A stretch of DNA of 64,000 nucleotides from an uncultured Bacilli bacterium (GTDB lineage Bacteria; Bacillota_I; Bacilli_A; RF39; UBA660): contig CAKPIT010000001.1 in the NCBI GenBank assembly GCA_934162445.1, positions 124,001-188,000 of the forward strand. The letters run 5' to 3'. The translations under genes and the position numbers were made by a program. A model generated the notes under the pieces. The model was not told the origin of the DNA and ran no database searches. It saw only the letters and a program-made list of their open reading frames with translations. Every line of letters starts with the position of its first letter. The stretch's first letter is position 1. Of this stretch, positions 51,513 to 60,069 are shown one piece after another.

Positions 51513-52004
51513 CTACTTTTTAAGAAATTTTAACACTTCCCCACTAAAAGCATCTACCCTACATAAATAAGTATTGTTATTATATTTAAACAAAACCTCA
51601 TAAAAAGTTTTATCATCATTATAAAGTATTACCTTATCAAAAACAAGTAAATTTTTATCAAAGGCAAATCTCTTACTAATTATATCCTTAACACTCTCTA
51701 ATGACAAATAACTACTATCTAAATTTAATAAATAATCAGTAGCCATAATCTTTCCCCTAAAAGCATCAACAGAATAGAAATAATCATGATCTTGATAATT
51801 AACCTTAACCATATAACGATTATTACTTCTTTTTAATCTAATACTTTTATATTTAACATCACCAATATTATTATTAACTATTTTTTTAATTTCACTAACT
51901 CTTACATAATTAGCCTTAATAATTATATTAAAAATAATCATTAAAATTATAATACTACCAAATATCACTAAACAAATCCTTAAAATTTTATTCTTTTTAT
52001 CCAT
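51513..52004 (-). CDS. Membrane-anchored protein with two PepSY-like domains
   Basis: A 163-residue protein: one N-terminal helix (about 7-30), then two PepSY-like halves, the first ending in YFYSVDAFRGKIMATDY and the second in YLCRVDAFSGEVLKF. The VDAxxG pattern marks PepSY. Such domains often inhibit proteases or act as surface sensors; B. subtilis YpmB is similar in layout. AAGGAGG precedes the ATG. Confidence 0.72.
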   Translation of the reverse strand: MDKKNKILRICLVIFGSIIILMIIFNIIIKANYVRVSEIKKIVNNNIGDVKYKSIRLKRSNNRYMVKVNYQDHDYFYSVDAFRGKIMATDYLLNLDSSYLSLESVKDIISKRFAFDKNLLVFDKVILYNDDKTFYEVLFKYNNNTYLCRVDAFSGEVLKFLKK

Positions 52005-52088
52005 TATTTCCTCCTTATTTATTATAGCATATATTTATATAACAAAAAAGCAAACATATTTTTATATTTGCTTTTTATATTACTCTAC

Positions 52089-54620
52089 TTATTTACTATT
52101 CTTTAAAAGTTCTAATTTGTTTTTCTCATCTTCAAGTTTAATCCGATCAAGTTCAACAATATTTTTAGGAGCCTTATTAACATAATTTTCATTAGCAAGT
52201 AATTTCTCTCTTCGTAAAATACTTTGTTCAAGTAATTTAATTTGTAATAACTTCGCTTCCTTCTCACTTTCCGTTTCTACTTTCTCAAAGAAAATAGTCG
52301 CCTTTACTCGTTTAGAAAAAACTTTATAAGAATTAATACCAAGTGGTCTATCAACAAGATTTTGATCAAGTTTTAACATCTTAACAATCAAATCATTATC
52401 ATCTGTAGTATCAAACATAACTTTTAAATCTTTAGTCATATTATTTTCAGCTTTTATATTTCTAAAGCTTTTAATAAATTCAATCTCATCATCAACAACT
52501 TCTTCTTCAAGTTCAAATACATATTTCTTATTATGTTTAGGATACTCACTAATCATAATAGATTCAGAATCTTTTAAAGGTAATAATTGATAAATTTCTT
52601 CTGTTACATAAGGCATAAATGGATGTAACAATTTTAAAATTCCTGTTAAAATATAACAAAGTACAGACTTAGTACTATCTAAATCTAAAGAATATTTAGC
52701 CATTTCAATATAATAATCACAGAAATAATTCCATGTAAAATCATAAATTGTATTAGAAGCATTATTAAATTGATATTTATCCATAAACTTTTTAACATCA
52801 TTTAAAGTCTTCTCATATTTAGTTAATATCCATTTATCTTCTGGTTTTAACACTTCAAGATCAATAGATTTTAATGACGAAATATTAGTTAATACAAAGC
52901 GTGAAGCATTCCATATTTTATTAATAAAATTCCATATCGCTTTAATTCTATCTTCATCAAAACGCATATCCGTTCCATTAGTAACATCAGTCGCAAGATA
53001 ATATCTTAATGAATCAGCCCCATATTTTTCAATCATATCAAAAGGATCAATTCCATTGCCTAAACTCTTACTAAACTTTCTTCCTTGCTTATCACGAATA
53101 AGTCCATGAATTAAGCAATCTTTAAATGGTCTTTCTCCAAGCAATTCTTCACCTTGGAAAGTCATTCTATTAACCCAAAATGGAATAATATCATACCCCG
53201 TTACTAAACAGTTATTAGGATAATATCTTTTAAGTAAATCAGTATTCTCAGGCCATCCTAAAGTTGCAAACGGCCATAAAGCACTAGAAAACCATGTATC
53301 TAAAACATCTTCATCTTGCACCCATCCTTCTCCCTTAGGAGGATTCATTCCAACATAAACTTCATCATCTTTGTACCAAGCAGGAATTCTATGACCCCAC
53401 CATAACTGTCTAGATATACACCAATCATAAGTAATCTCCATCCAGTGATTCATCGTTTTTTCATATCTGCTTGGTACAAAGTGAACTTTTGTCTTAGAAT
53501 CTTTTTGATTCATAAGAACTTTATCAGCAAGAGAACGCATCTTAACAAACCATTGTTTCTTAACCATTGGCTCTACCATAACCCCAGTTCTCTCACTATG
53601 ACCAACTTCATGAACAATTGGTTCTACTTTTAATAATAAACCAGACTCTTCTAACTCTTTTACTACCCTATCACGAGCCTCTTCCCGGCTTAATCCTTCA
53701 TAACTACCACACTTATCATTCATGGTAGCATCATCATTCATAATTACAATTCTCTCTAAATTATGACGATTACCAACTTCAAAGTCATTAGGATCATGAG
53801 CAGGGGTAATCTTAACTGCTCCCGTTCCTTTTGTCATATCAGCATGAATATCAGCAATAACCGGAATTTTTTTATTAACAATTGGTAAAATAACATTTTT
53901 ACCTATAAATTCTTGATATCTTTCATCATCCTTATTAACTGCTACCGCCGTATCTCCAAATAATGTTTCTGGTCTTGTTGTTGCTACTTCAATATATTTA
54001 GAAGAATCTTCTACCATGTATTTAATATGATAAAATGCCCCCTTCTCTTCTTTATAAATAACTTCTTCATTAGAAAGAGCCGTCTTAGCAACTGGATCCC
54101 AGTTAATAATCTTCTCCCCGCGGTAAATTAAACCTTTTTTATAATAGTCAACAAAAACTCTTTTAACCGCTTCCTCCATTCCTTTATCAAGAGTAAATCT
54201 TTCTTTAGAATAATCAAGAGAAATACCAAGCTTAGCCCACTGCTTTCTAATCTTATCAGCATGTTCATTTGTCCATTTCCAACACTCATCTAAAAAAGCA
54301 CTACGTCCTACTTCATATTTATCTTTACCCTCTTCTTTTAATCGTTGAACCACCTTCGCTTCTGTAGCAATAGCCGCATGATCCATTCCGGGAAGCCATA
54401 AGCAATCATAACCTTCCATTCGCTTATATCTAATAATAATATCTTGAAGCGTTACATCTAAAGCATGGCCTAAATGTAATACCCCCGTAACATTTGGTGG
54501 TGGAAGAACAATACAATATGGCTTCTTACTTAAATCTCCACTTTTAAAATAACCCTTTTTAAGCCAATAATCATATTTTAACTTTTCAACACTATCATGA
54601 TTATACTTTTTATCTAACAT
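52089..54620 (-). CDS. valS: Valyl-tRNA synthetase
   Basis: An 843-residue class I synthetase. PPPNVTGVLHLGHALD is the HIGH motif, ATTRPETLFGDTAVAV lies in the editing domain, FSKSLGNGIDP is the KMSKS motif, and a C-terminal coiled coil (about 800-843) is present. It charges tRNA-Val. It overlaps the preceding 143-residue gene by 11 bases; both are behind a T-box leader that senses uncharged tRNA-Val. Confidence 0.95.
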   Translation of the reverse strand: MLDKKYNHDSVEKLKYDYWLKKGYFKSGDLSKKPYCIVLPPPNVTGVLHLGHALDVTLQDIIIRYKRMEGYDCLWLPGMDHAAIATEAKVVQRLKEEGKDKYEVGRSAFLDECWKWTNEHADKIRKQWAKLGISLDYSKERFTLDKGMEEAVKRVFVDYYKKGLIYRGEKIINWDPVAKTALSNEEVIYKEEKGAFYHIKYMVEDSSKYIEVATTRPETLFGDTAVAVNKDDERYQEFIGKNVILPIVNKKIPVIADIHADMTKGTGAVKITPAHDPNDFEVGNRHNLERIVIMNDDATMNDKCGSYEGLSREEARDRVVKELEESGLLLKVEPIVHEVGHSERTGVMVEPMVKKQWFVKMRSLADKVLMNQKDSKTKVHFVPSRYEKTMNHWMEITYDWCISRQLWWGHRIPAWYKDDEVYVGMNPPKGEGWVQDEDVLDTWFSSALWPFATLGWPENTDLLKRYYPNNCLVTGYDIIPFWVNRMTFQGEELLGERPFKDCLIHGLIRDKQGRKFSKSLGNGIDPFDMIEKYGADSLRYYLATDVTNGTDMRFDEDRIKAIWNFINKIWNASRFVLTNISSLKSIDLEVLKPEDKWILTKYEKTLNDVKKFMDKYQFNNASNTIYDFTWNYFCDYYIEMAKYSLDLDSTKSVLCYILTGILKLLHPFMPYVTEEIYQLLPLKDSESIMISEYPKHNKKYVFELEEEVVDDEIEFIKSFRNIKAENNMTKDLKVMFDTTDDNDLIVKMLKLDQNLVDRPLGINSYKVFSKRVKATIFFEKVETESEKEAKLLQIKLLEQSILRREKLLANENYVNKAPKNIVELDRIKLEDEKNKLELLKNSK

Positions 54621-55041
54621 TTCTCTTCATCTCCTTATTTTGTTTATACTTATTAGAAATTTCCCCTTTAATCTTCAAAAGACCCTGAATATGTTTAATC
54701 TCCGTATCACAAATACTAAAAGCTGACACTGAAGGATACTTATAAAAATCAAGAATATGTTGATTAAAATACTTCTCTTGTCTACTCGTAATATTTCTTG
54801 GAATATAAAAAGTCAAATTACCGATATCATCTTCACTTTTATAACTCAAATGTCCAAGTCCAGCCACAATAGTAGGAGCTTCCTTCATTTCATTTTCCGA
54901 CATTTTAATTTCCGGTTGATACTTATCAACAAAATCCTTATAAGCCCTTTTCTCATCACCTTCACATTTAATATCCTCTACAAAAGAATCAACAAGTATT
55001 TCATCTTCACAAGGAATAATTACAACTTTACCATATTTCAT
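54610..55041 (-). CDS. Unknown protein co-transcribed with valS
   Basis: A 143-residue soluble protein. Visible features: a beta-rich first part (MKYGKVVIIPCEDEILVDSF), LGHLSYKSEDDIGNLTFYI in the middle, SRQEKYFNQHILDF, and a basic C-terminal tail. No catalytic motif is recognised. The T-box leader lies just upstream and valS overlaps its end, so its level follows tRNA-Val charging. It could serve translation or valine metabolism, but that is only context. Confidence 0.7.
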   Translation of the reverse strand: MKYGKVVIIPCEDEILVDSFVEDIKCEGDEKRAYKDFVDKYQPEIKMSENEMKEAPTIVAGLGHLSYKSEDDIGNLTFYIPRNITSRQEKYFNQHILDFYKYPSVSAFSICDTEIKHIQGLLKIKGEISNKYKQNKEMKRNVR

Positions 55042-55065
55042 AAACCCATCTCCATCTCCTTATAA

Positions 55066-55098
55066 TAAAAAAACTTTCCATCCAAAGGACGAAAAGTT
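55066..55098 (-). terminator. T-box terminator hairpin before the valS operon
   Basis: Minus strand: AACTTTTCGTCC-TTT-GGATGGAAAGTT, 12 pairs with G-U, then TTTTTTT. It would stop transcription when tRNA-Val is charged. Confidence 0.85.
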
Positions 55099-55271
55099 CG
55101 TGGTACCACCTTAATTTATACTTATTTTTGATAACGGGACACCCCGGGATAACTTACTAAAATCAGAAATCATGCTCCTTTGCTACCTTCCTTATATCAT
55201 ATTATTAAGTTCCATCAACCCTTAACTTTCTATAAATACTTTATAAGTACTCCTCAAATTCACTGCATCTA
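55066..55271 (-). promoter_or_regulatory. T-box riboswitch leader of the valS operon
   Basis: The minus-strand leader holds the T-box sequence AAGGTGGTACCACG (about 55099-55113), matching the conserved AGGGTGGNACCRCG, followed by the terminator above. Upstream are GGTTGATGGAA-like Stem I loops and a candidate GUA valine specifier at about 55184-55186 in AAGGAAGGTAGC. Binding of uncharged tRNA-Val favours the antiterminator and turns on the operon. The specifier is the least certain part. Confidence 0.88.
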
Positions 55272-55277
55272 TGAAGT

Positions 55278-55306
55278 ATTATATCTGAAATTAATTATTT
55301 ATGCAA
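55278..55306 (-). promoter_or_regulatory. Promoter of the valS operon
   Basis: Minus strand TTGCAT (55301-55306), 17 bases, TATAAT (55278-55283), just before the T-box leader. Confidence 0.75.
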
Positions 55307-55313
55307 CTATATT

Positions 55314-56543
55314 TTAAACAACCGTAACAGCTGAAACACCACAAGAATCGAACATTTCAGTAGTAATACAACCAGAATTAACTACCCACTTACTACCAAC
55401 TTTAATACTTTGCATACCTGAGCAAATGGCAAACATTCTATTCATATTAGTTACCTTTGTGGTATTGAAACTACTTAAATCAAGATTAGTTAAGCTTCTA
55501 CATCCTTCAAACATACCACTCATATTAACTACATTTGATGTATCAAAATTACTTAAATTAACACTAGTCAAACTACTACAATTTAAGAACATATCACTCA
55601 TATCTGTCACTTTTGAGGTATCTAAACAACTTAAACTAAACTGTTTGATATTGGTAAAAGCTGACACAAAATTACTCAAACTAGTAGGTGCTACTATTCC
55701 ATTAATACCACCTAAAACTAATTTATAAGTTCCATCGCTATTAGTATCAACATATGCAACTACACTACCATCTTGATTCTCAGATAAATCAAAACTTTGA
55801 AGATCTTCACTTGGAACAGTAACTCCATTCATTCCTTCAATAACAGTTACATAGTCTCCAGAATCTTGACAGAAACTAAAGAAATCTGCTGCCGCCGTAG
55901 AAGCATCTGGATCAGCTAAATTAATCATTTGACTTCCCATTGGTTCCTCATAAAGTTTACCATAAACATTTACTCTAACAGCAAATGTTTTATTACCCCC
56001 ATCACCTTGTGGATTATAATTTTCATCAACCCACATTCTTAGACGATATTTAGTTGAAGTTGAGGCACTCATAGTACCTGTTGCAAGACTCATCATGTTA
56101 ACTGGTCTTCCAGTTTTTTTGTTTTCACTAGTAGCCTTTGTAAATACTTTCGGTGCCATCACCTCTGTCTCATTACCATTACTATCTAGACTTGTAAGAT
56201 AAAGTTTAATATTTTTACCATCAAATGTATTACTAACAAAGTCTTCCGCTGCAATCTCCCAGTTAATCATTGCATCTCCCGTTATTGTACTAGATACTGT
56301 AAAATCGAAATATTCTCCTTCATTAAGTCTTACTTTCCCCGTTGCATCCGTAGTAGGAAGTGCTCCTGTCATTTTAATAACATTACTACTCTCTTCATAA
56401 CTCATCTGCATAATACCTGATGTAATTACATTTAAACTACTACCTTGTTTAAAATAACTAAATGCTGCATATCCAACACCAACTACGGCTAAAACCATTA
56501 ATACTGCCATCACTATCAAGAAAATTGTCTCTTTTCTTTTCAT
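55314..56543 (-). CDS. TasA/camelysin-like N-terminal domain with short DUF285 LRR region, secreted (second copy)
   Basis: A 409-residue secreted paralogue of the protein at 1736. Residues 1-195 are close to that protein (signal, then LPTTDATGKVRLNEGEYFDF, SASTSTKYRLRMWVDENYNP and so on); the middle differs, and only about three LRR units (from about 305) remain before the shared ending CGVSAVTVV. The first 600 coding bases are near-identical at DNA level, showing recent duplication or conversion. Function as a surface adhesin is inferred. Confidence 0.85.
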   Translation of the reverse strand: MKRKETIFLIVMAVLMVLAVVGVGYAAFSYFKQGSSLNVITSGIMQMSYEESSNVIKMTGALPTTDATGKVRLNEGEYFDFTVSSTITGDAMINWEIAAEDFVSNTFDGKNIKLYLTSLDSNGNETEVMAPKVFTKATSENKKTGRPVNMMSLATGTMSASTSTKYRLRMWVDENYNPQGDGGNKTFAVRVNVYGKLYEEPMGSQMINLADPDASTAAADFFSFCQDSGDYVTVIEGMNGVTVPSEDLQSFDLSENQDGSVVAYVDTNSDGTYKLVLGGINGIVAPTSLSNFVSAFTNIKQFSLSCLDTSKVTDMSDMFLNCSSLTSVNLSNFDTSNVVNMSGMFEGCRSLTNLDLSSFNTTKVTNMNRMFAICSGMQSIKVGSKWVVNSGCITTEMFDSCGVSAVTVV

Positions 56544-56625
56544 AACTTACTCCTACACTTATCGTATTATATTAAAAATATACTAACATAGCTTTATAAA
56601 ATTTACAATCAATTTTCTATTACAA

Positions 56626-56655
56626 TTTACACTATTTAATAATTTGTGATAAAAT
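56626..56655 (+). promoter_or_regulatory. Possible promoter of the 156-residue unknown gene
   Basis: TTTACA (56626-56631), 18 bases, TAAAAT (56650-56655), about 20 bases before the start, which has AAGGAG. Confidence 0.6.
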
Positions 56656-56675
56656 ACCCCTAAGGAGATGTTTTT

Positions 56676-57146
56676 ATGATTATAAAAGATATTAAAGATT
56701 TAGATACCTTATGTCCCGGTCTTGTTATTAAAAAAGATGGAACTATCATAACTATGAATGACGAAAACCATGATCAGTTCTTTCAAAATATAATTGGTAC
56801 TGAATACCGTAAACAAGGTAAAAATGCAAGGCAGTTTAGCAACGAAAGTAACTTAGGAGTACTATTTTATACCATCCTTAATGAATTAAATTTTATCACC
56901 TATAAAGGTTGTAGTACTAATGATAATAAAAGAGTCTACGATGGTGGAATTCTTTATACTCCCCCTCTTAAAAATCTAACCAACGAACAATTAAGTAGTC
57001 TCGTTGCTACCGCTAATAAAATTAACGATAATTATCATACTGATATCATTACCGTTGGTGATATTAACTTTGGAGATAGTAAAATAAATATATCTGATAT
57101 AAAAATCGAACAAAAATTAAGAAGTTGCAAAGCAAAAACTAAGTAA
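56676..57146 (+). CDS. Unknown soluble protein
   Basis: A 156-residue protein with no signal or helix. It starts IIKDIKDLDTLCPGLVIKK, has YKGCSTNDNKRVYDGGILY in the middle, and ends in a Lys-rich segment. No known motif is recognised. AAGGAGATG precedes it at good spacing. It is convergent with scpB, overlapping its end by 8 bases. Confidence 0.7.
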   Translation: MIIKDIKDLDTLCPGLVIKKDGTIITMNDENHDQFFQNIIGTEYRKQGKNARQFSNESNLGVLFYTILNELNFITYKGCSTNDNKRVYDGGILYTPPLKNLTNEQLSSLVATANKINDNYHTDIITVGDINFGDSKINISDIKIEQKLRSCKAKTK

Positions 57147-57720
57147 CTTCTTTTTCTTTATATTTAGACTTATATAAATCAACTTCATCATCTAAAGAAG
57201 AATTATCAGTCTCCAAAAAATCTCGCATATTAGGTAAATCATCTAAACTAGCAAGTCCAAAATAATCTAAAAACTCACTCGTCGTCTCATATAAAATAGG
57301 TCTTCCCGGTAAATTACTTCTACCACTTTCCTTAATAAACCCTTTAGCCACCAATTTTCTAATAATCTGTTTATTAGATATTCCCCTTAAATTATCAACC
57401 CCAATTCTTGTAATTGGTTGATTATAAGCAATAATAGCTAAAGTTTCTAATGAGGCCTGACTTAAATTATTACTATTTTCTTTTGTTAATAATTTTTGAT
57501 AATAACTATTATGTTCCTCTTTCGTTGTCAATTTAATCTTATTACCCAAAAAATCAATTCTAATTCCTCTCTCACTCTTTTGATAATCATTCTGTAATTC
57601 CTTAATTAATTCCTTAACTTCATCTTTCTTTATTTCTAAAATATTACTAATCTCTTCAATATCTAAACCATCTTCTCCTACTACAAAAAGAAGACCTTCA
57701 AGTACCGCTTTTAAATTCAT
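57139..57720 (-). CDS. scpB: Segregation and condensation protein B
   Basis: A 193-residue protein with two winged-helix domains: LKAVLEGLLFVVGEDGLDIE, LSQASLETLAIIAYNQPITR, DNLRGISNKQIIRKLVAKG and GRPILYETTSEFLDYFGL. It joins ScpA and Smc in chromosome organisation. The start follows scpA by 2 bases. Confidence 0.92.
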   Translation of the reverse strand: MNLKAVLEGLLFVVGEDGLDIEEISNILEIKKDEVKELIKELQNDYQKSERGIRIDFLGNKIKLTTKEEHNSYYQKLLTKENSNNLSQASLETLAIIAYNQPITRIGVDNLRGISNKQIIRKLVAKGFIKESGRSNLPGRPILYETTSEFLDYFGLASLDDLPNMRDFLETDNSSLDDEVDLYKSKYKEKEVT

Positions 57721-57722
57721 TA

Positions 57723-58433
57723 TTATCTTCCCTCCACTACAATATCAGCAAACAATTCATCCTGTCTAATCATAAGTTCATGTTCTCTTGCCATTTCTAA
57801 AATTGCCAAAAAAGTAGCCACAATATACTCTTTACTTTTAACTGGAAAAAGCTTAAAGAAACTTACCTTCTTCTCTTTTGTTAGTATCTTTCTAATATCA
57901 TACTTTCTACTTGAAACCGTAATCTCTTTCATTGTAATTTTTGTATTAAGAGGCTTCTCTTCATTTTTTCTTGTTAAAAACTTCTTAAAAGCATCAACAA
58001 GTAACTCAAGTGATCCATCTTGATAAGTAATTTTAGAATCAAGCAGATAATTATTAATATTCTGTGGTAACTTAGTATGAATCTCCTGTCTTTTTTCTTC
58101 CTTTTCTTTTAACGTTTTAGTAATCTCTTTATAAGCTTGATATTCAAGTAATTTTTCTACCAGTTCTTCTCTTGGGTCAAGATATTCATCCTGTTCCTCT
58201 TCCACCAAAGGTCTAGGTAAAAGCATTTTGGCCTTAATAAGTGTTAATTCACTAGCCATCACTAAATAACTAGAAGCAACATCAAGCGATGCTTCCTTCA
58301 TCTTATGAATATAATCCATGTATTGTTTAGTAATTTCCTCTATCTCAATATTAAAAATATCCATCTTATTCTCTTTAATTAAATGGAGTAATAAATCAAG
58401 AGGTCCTTCAAATATTTCTAACTTTAAATCCAT
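57723..58433 (-). CDS. scpA: Segregation and condensation protein A
   Basis: A 236-residue kleisin: LEIFEGPLDLLLHLIKENKM, DVASSYLVMASELTLIKAKM, and a C-terminal winged helix with VATFLAILEMAREHEL. It links Smc heads and binds ScpB. First gene of the scpAB pair. Confidence 0.92.
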   Translation of the reverse strand: MDLKLEIFEGPLDLLLHLIKENKMDIFNIEIEEITKQYMDYIHKMKEASLDVASSYLVMASELTLIKAKMLLPRPLVEEEQDEYLDPREELVEKLLEYQAYKEITKTLKEKEEKRQEIHTKLPQNINNYLLDSKITYQDGSLELLVDAFKKFLTRKNEEKPLNTKITMKEITVSSRKYDIRKILTKEKKVSFFKLFPVKSKEYIVATFLAILEMAREHELMIRQDELFADIVVEGR

Positions 58434-58522
58434 AACACATTTTACCTTTCCATACCAATTATATCAACAATATTCTTTTTTTTCAAATCGTTTATTGTTA
58501 TAATAGTGTATAGGTGATATAT

Positions 58523-58825
58523 ATGAAAAAATTTAATATGCGCGATGAAGATTTTATTTGTGAACACTGTCATAAAGAAGTAAAAAAATTAAACTATACA
58601 GCACGAGACCATTGTTCATACTGTCTTTACTCCAAACATGTTGATATAAACCCCGGTGATAGAGAAAACAACTGTCTTGGCCTTTTAAAACCAATTGGCA
58701 TTGAAAAATATCGTAATACCTATAAAATAATTTATAAATGTGAAAAATGTCATGAAACCCATAAAAACATTATCGCTGACGATGATGATAATAATGAAAT
58801 CATCAAAATCAGTACTCTACTATAA
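58523..58825 (+). CDS. RNHCP domain protein
   Basis: A 100-residue protein with four Cys pairs: FICEHCHKEV, then ARDHCSYCLYSKHVD and PGDRENNCLGL, then YKCEKCHETHKN. The middle is the RNHCP motif, here RDHC rather than RNHCP. It probably binds zinc; the function is unknown. The ATG at 58523 follows AGGTGAT. A terminator follows. Confidence 0.8.
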   Translation: MKKFNMRDEDFICEHCHKEVKKLNYTARDHCSYCLYSKHVDINPGDRENNCLGLLKPIGIEKYRNTYKIIYKCEKCHETHKNIIADDDDNNEIIKISTLL

Positions 58826-58827
58826 AA

Positions 58828-58848
58828 AGTTCCCGCAGGAACTTTATT
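58828..58848. terminator. Terminator between convergent RNHCP and NDT-like genes
   Basis: AAAGTTCC-CGCA-GGAACTTT (eight pairs), with a T-rich tail on the plus strand and a shorter one on the minus. Confidence 0.7.
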
Positions 58849-58849
58849 T

Positions 58850-59113
58850 TTATATATTTAAATCTTCATAATATAGTATTTTTTTATTATTCTTTTTAGC
58901 ATATTCAATCTCTTGACTAGTACTAGATCCAATATAATTATCTATATTCATAACCAGAATAGTATCAGCAAGATCAATTCTTTTTAAATGTTCATTTTTT
59001 AAAACGGGATAAACCGGTGTTAAAATACACTTACCTTTCAAAGCCAATTTTTCAGCTACTATCATCATCTCATTTTGAAATTTTAAACTACCACATAAAG
59101 TTATTATTTCCAT
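58850..59113 (-). CDS. Nucleoside 2-deoxyribosyltransferase-like protein
   Basis: An 87-residue protein with the small NDT-like fold: LCGSLKFQNEMMIVAEKL at the start, ADTILVMNIDNYIG and SSTSQEIEYAKKNNKKI near the end, the pattern of DUF4406/NDT-type domains. It is shorter than full NDTs (about 150), so function is uncertain. It starts right after the carboxypeptidase stop (zero gap), so they are co-transcribed. Confidence 0.7.
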   Translation of the reverse strand: MEIITLCGSLKFQNEMMIVAEKLALKGKCILTPVYPVLKNEHLKRIDLADTILVMNIDNYIGSSTSQEIEYAKKNNKKILYYEDLNI

Positions 59114-59971
59114 CTAATCACCGTTTTCCAAATATCTTACATAATATTCATCAAAGGTTAAACCAGAATCATGTACTTTCTTAGCAAGTTCTACTCCAAT
59201 ATAGCGATAATGCCAAGATTCAAAAGTATAAGTTGTTATCTTCTCTTTACCTTTCGGATATCTAAGAATAAATCCATACTTATAAGAATTAGCAACCAAC
59301 CATTTATATTCATCCGTATTTTCAAATGTATCAAAACTTTCAAAATTTCTTGATAAATCAACTACTAACCCACTCTGATGCTCAGAATAACCCGGTCTTG
59401 CCGAATAAGTATCCGCTAAAGCTACGCCATCACTTCTTACATATCTATTATATAAATTAACCTGATAAGTATAACTACGGTAAGCTGACGATACTCTAAT
59501 TTTTAAATTCTCTTTCACAGAATCATTAAGCATAATTTCAAGCTTATCCTTAGCCTCCCTAACTAAATAAATACCACTTTTCGCATACTTATTATCTAAA
59601 AGTACCAAATCATTAGGAATAAAATCACTTCCTAAATAATTAAACTTATTAACAATATAATAGGTAGTATCCAAATACTTAGATTTAATCGTATCAGTAT
59701 AAGGCTCTTTATCTAAATTAAGATTAACATAAGTAACCACATCTTCTAAAGAATAACTAGGATTATTCTTTTTATAATCAATATATCTTTGTAAGTTATC
59801 TTTTTTATAAAAACTAAACTGACTATAATCGTTAGCCTTATTATCTTTCTTTTCACTAACCTTATTATCATTACTTTTCTTAGGTGTATCTTTAACTTTA
59901 AAAAGAATAACTGTTAACACAAGAAAAACAATAACAACAATACTACTAAGTAAAAATATTATTTTCTTCAT
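59114..59971 (-). CDS. VanY-type D-alanyl-D-alanine carboxypeptidase (peptidase M15B)
   Basis: A 285-residue enzyme with one N-terminal helix (about 4-25), a low-complexity linker, then the zinc peptidase: RVSSAYRSYTYQVNLYNRYV, SEHQSGLVVDLS with the His and Asp ligands, and SWHYRYIGVELA with the second His. It trims the terminal D-Ala of wall peptides. Divergent from dacA. Confidence 0.9.
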   Translation of the reverse strand: MKKIIFLLSSIVVIVFLVLTVILFKVKDTPKKSNDNKVSEKKDNKANDYSQFSFYKKDNLQRYIDYKKNNPSYSLEDVVTYVNLNLDKEPYTDTIKSKYLDTTYYIVNKFNYLGSDFIPNDLVLLDNKYAKSGIYLVREAKDKLEIMLNDSVKENLKIRVSSAYRSYTYQVNLYNRYVRSDGVALADTYSARPGYSEHQSGLVVDLSRNFESFDTFENTDEYKWLVANSYKYGFILRYPKGKEKITTYTFESWHYRYIGVELAKKVHDSGLTFDEYYVRYLENGD

Positions 59972-60069
59972 AAAACTCCCTCACTATATTTAAATATATT
60001 ATGATATCTCTACTTTAATGATATCATATTTATTATAATATTGCATAACTTTTATTAGGAGTTGATTAT

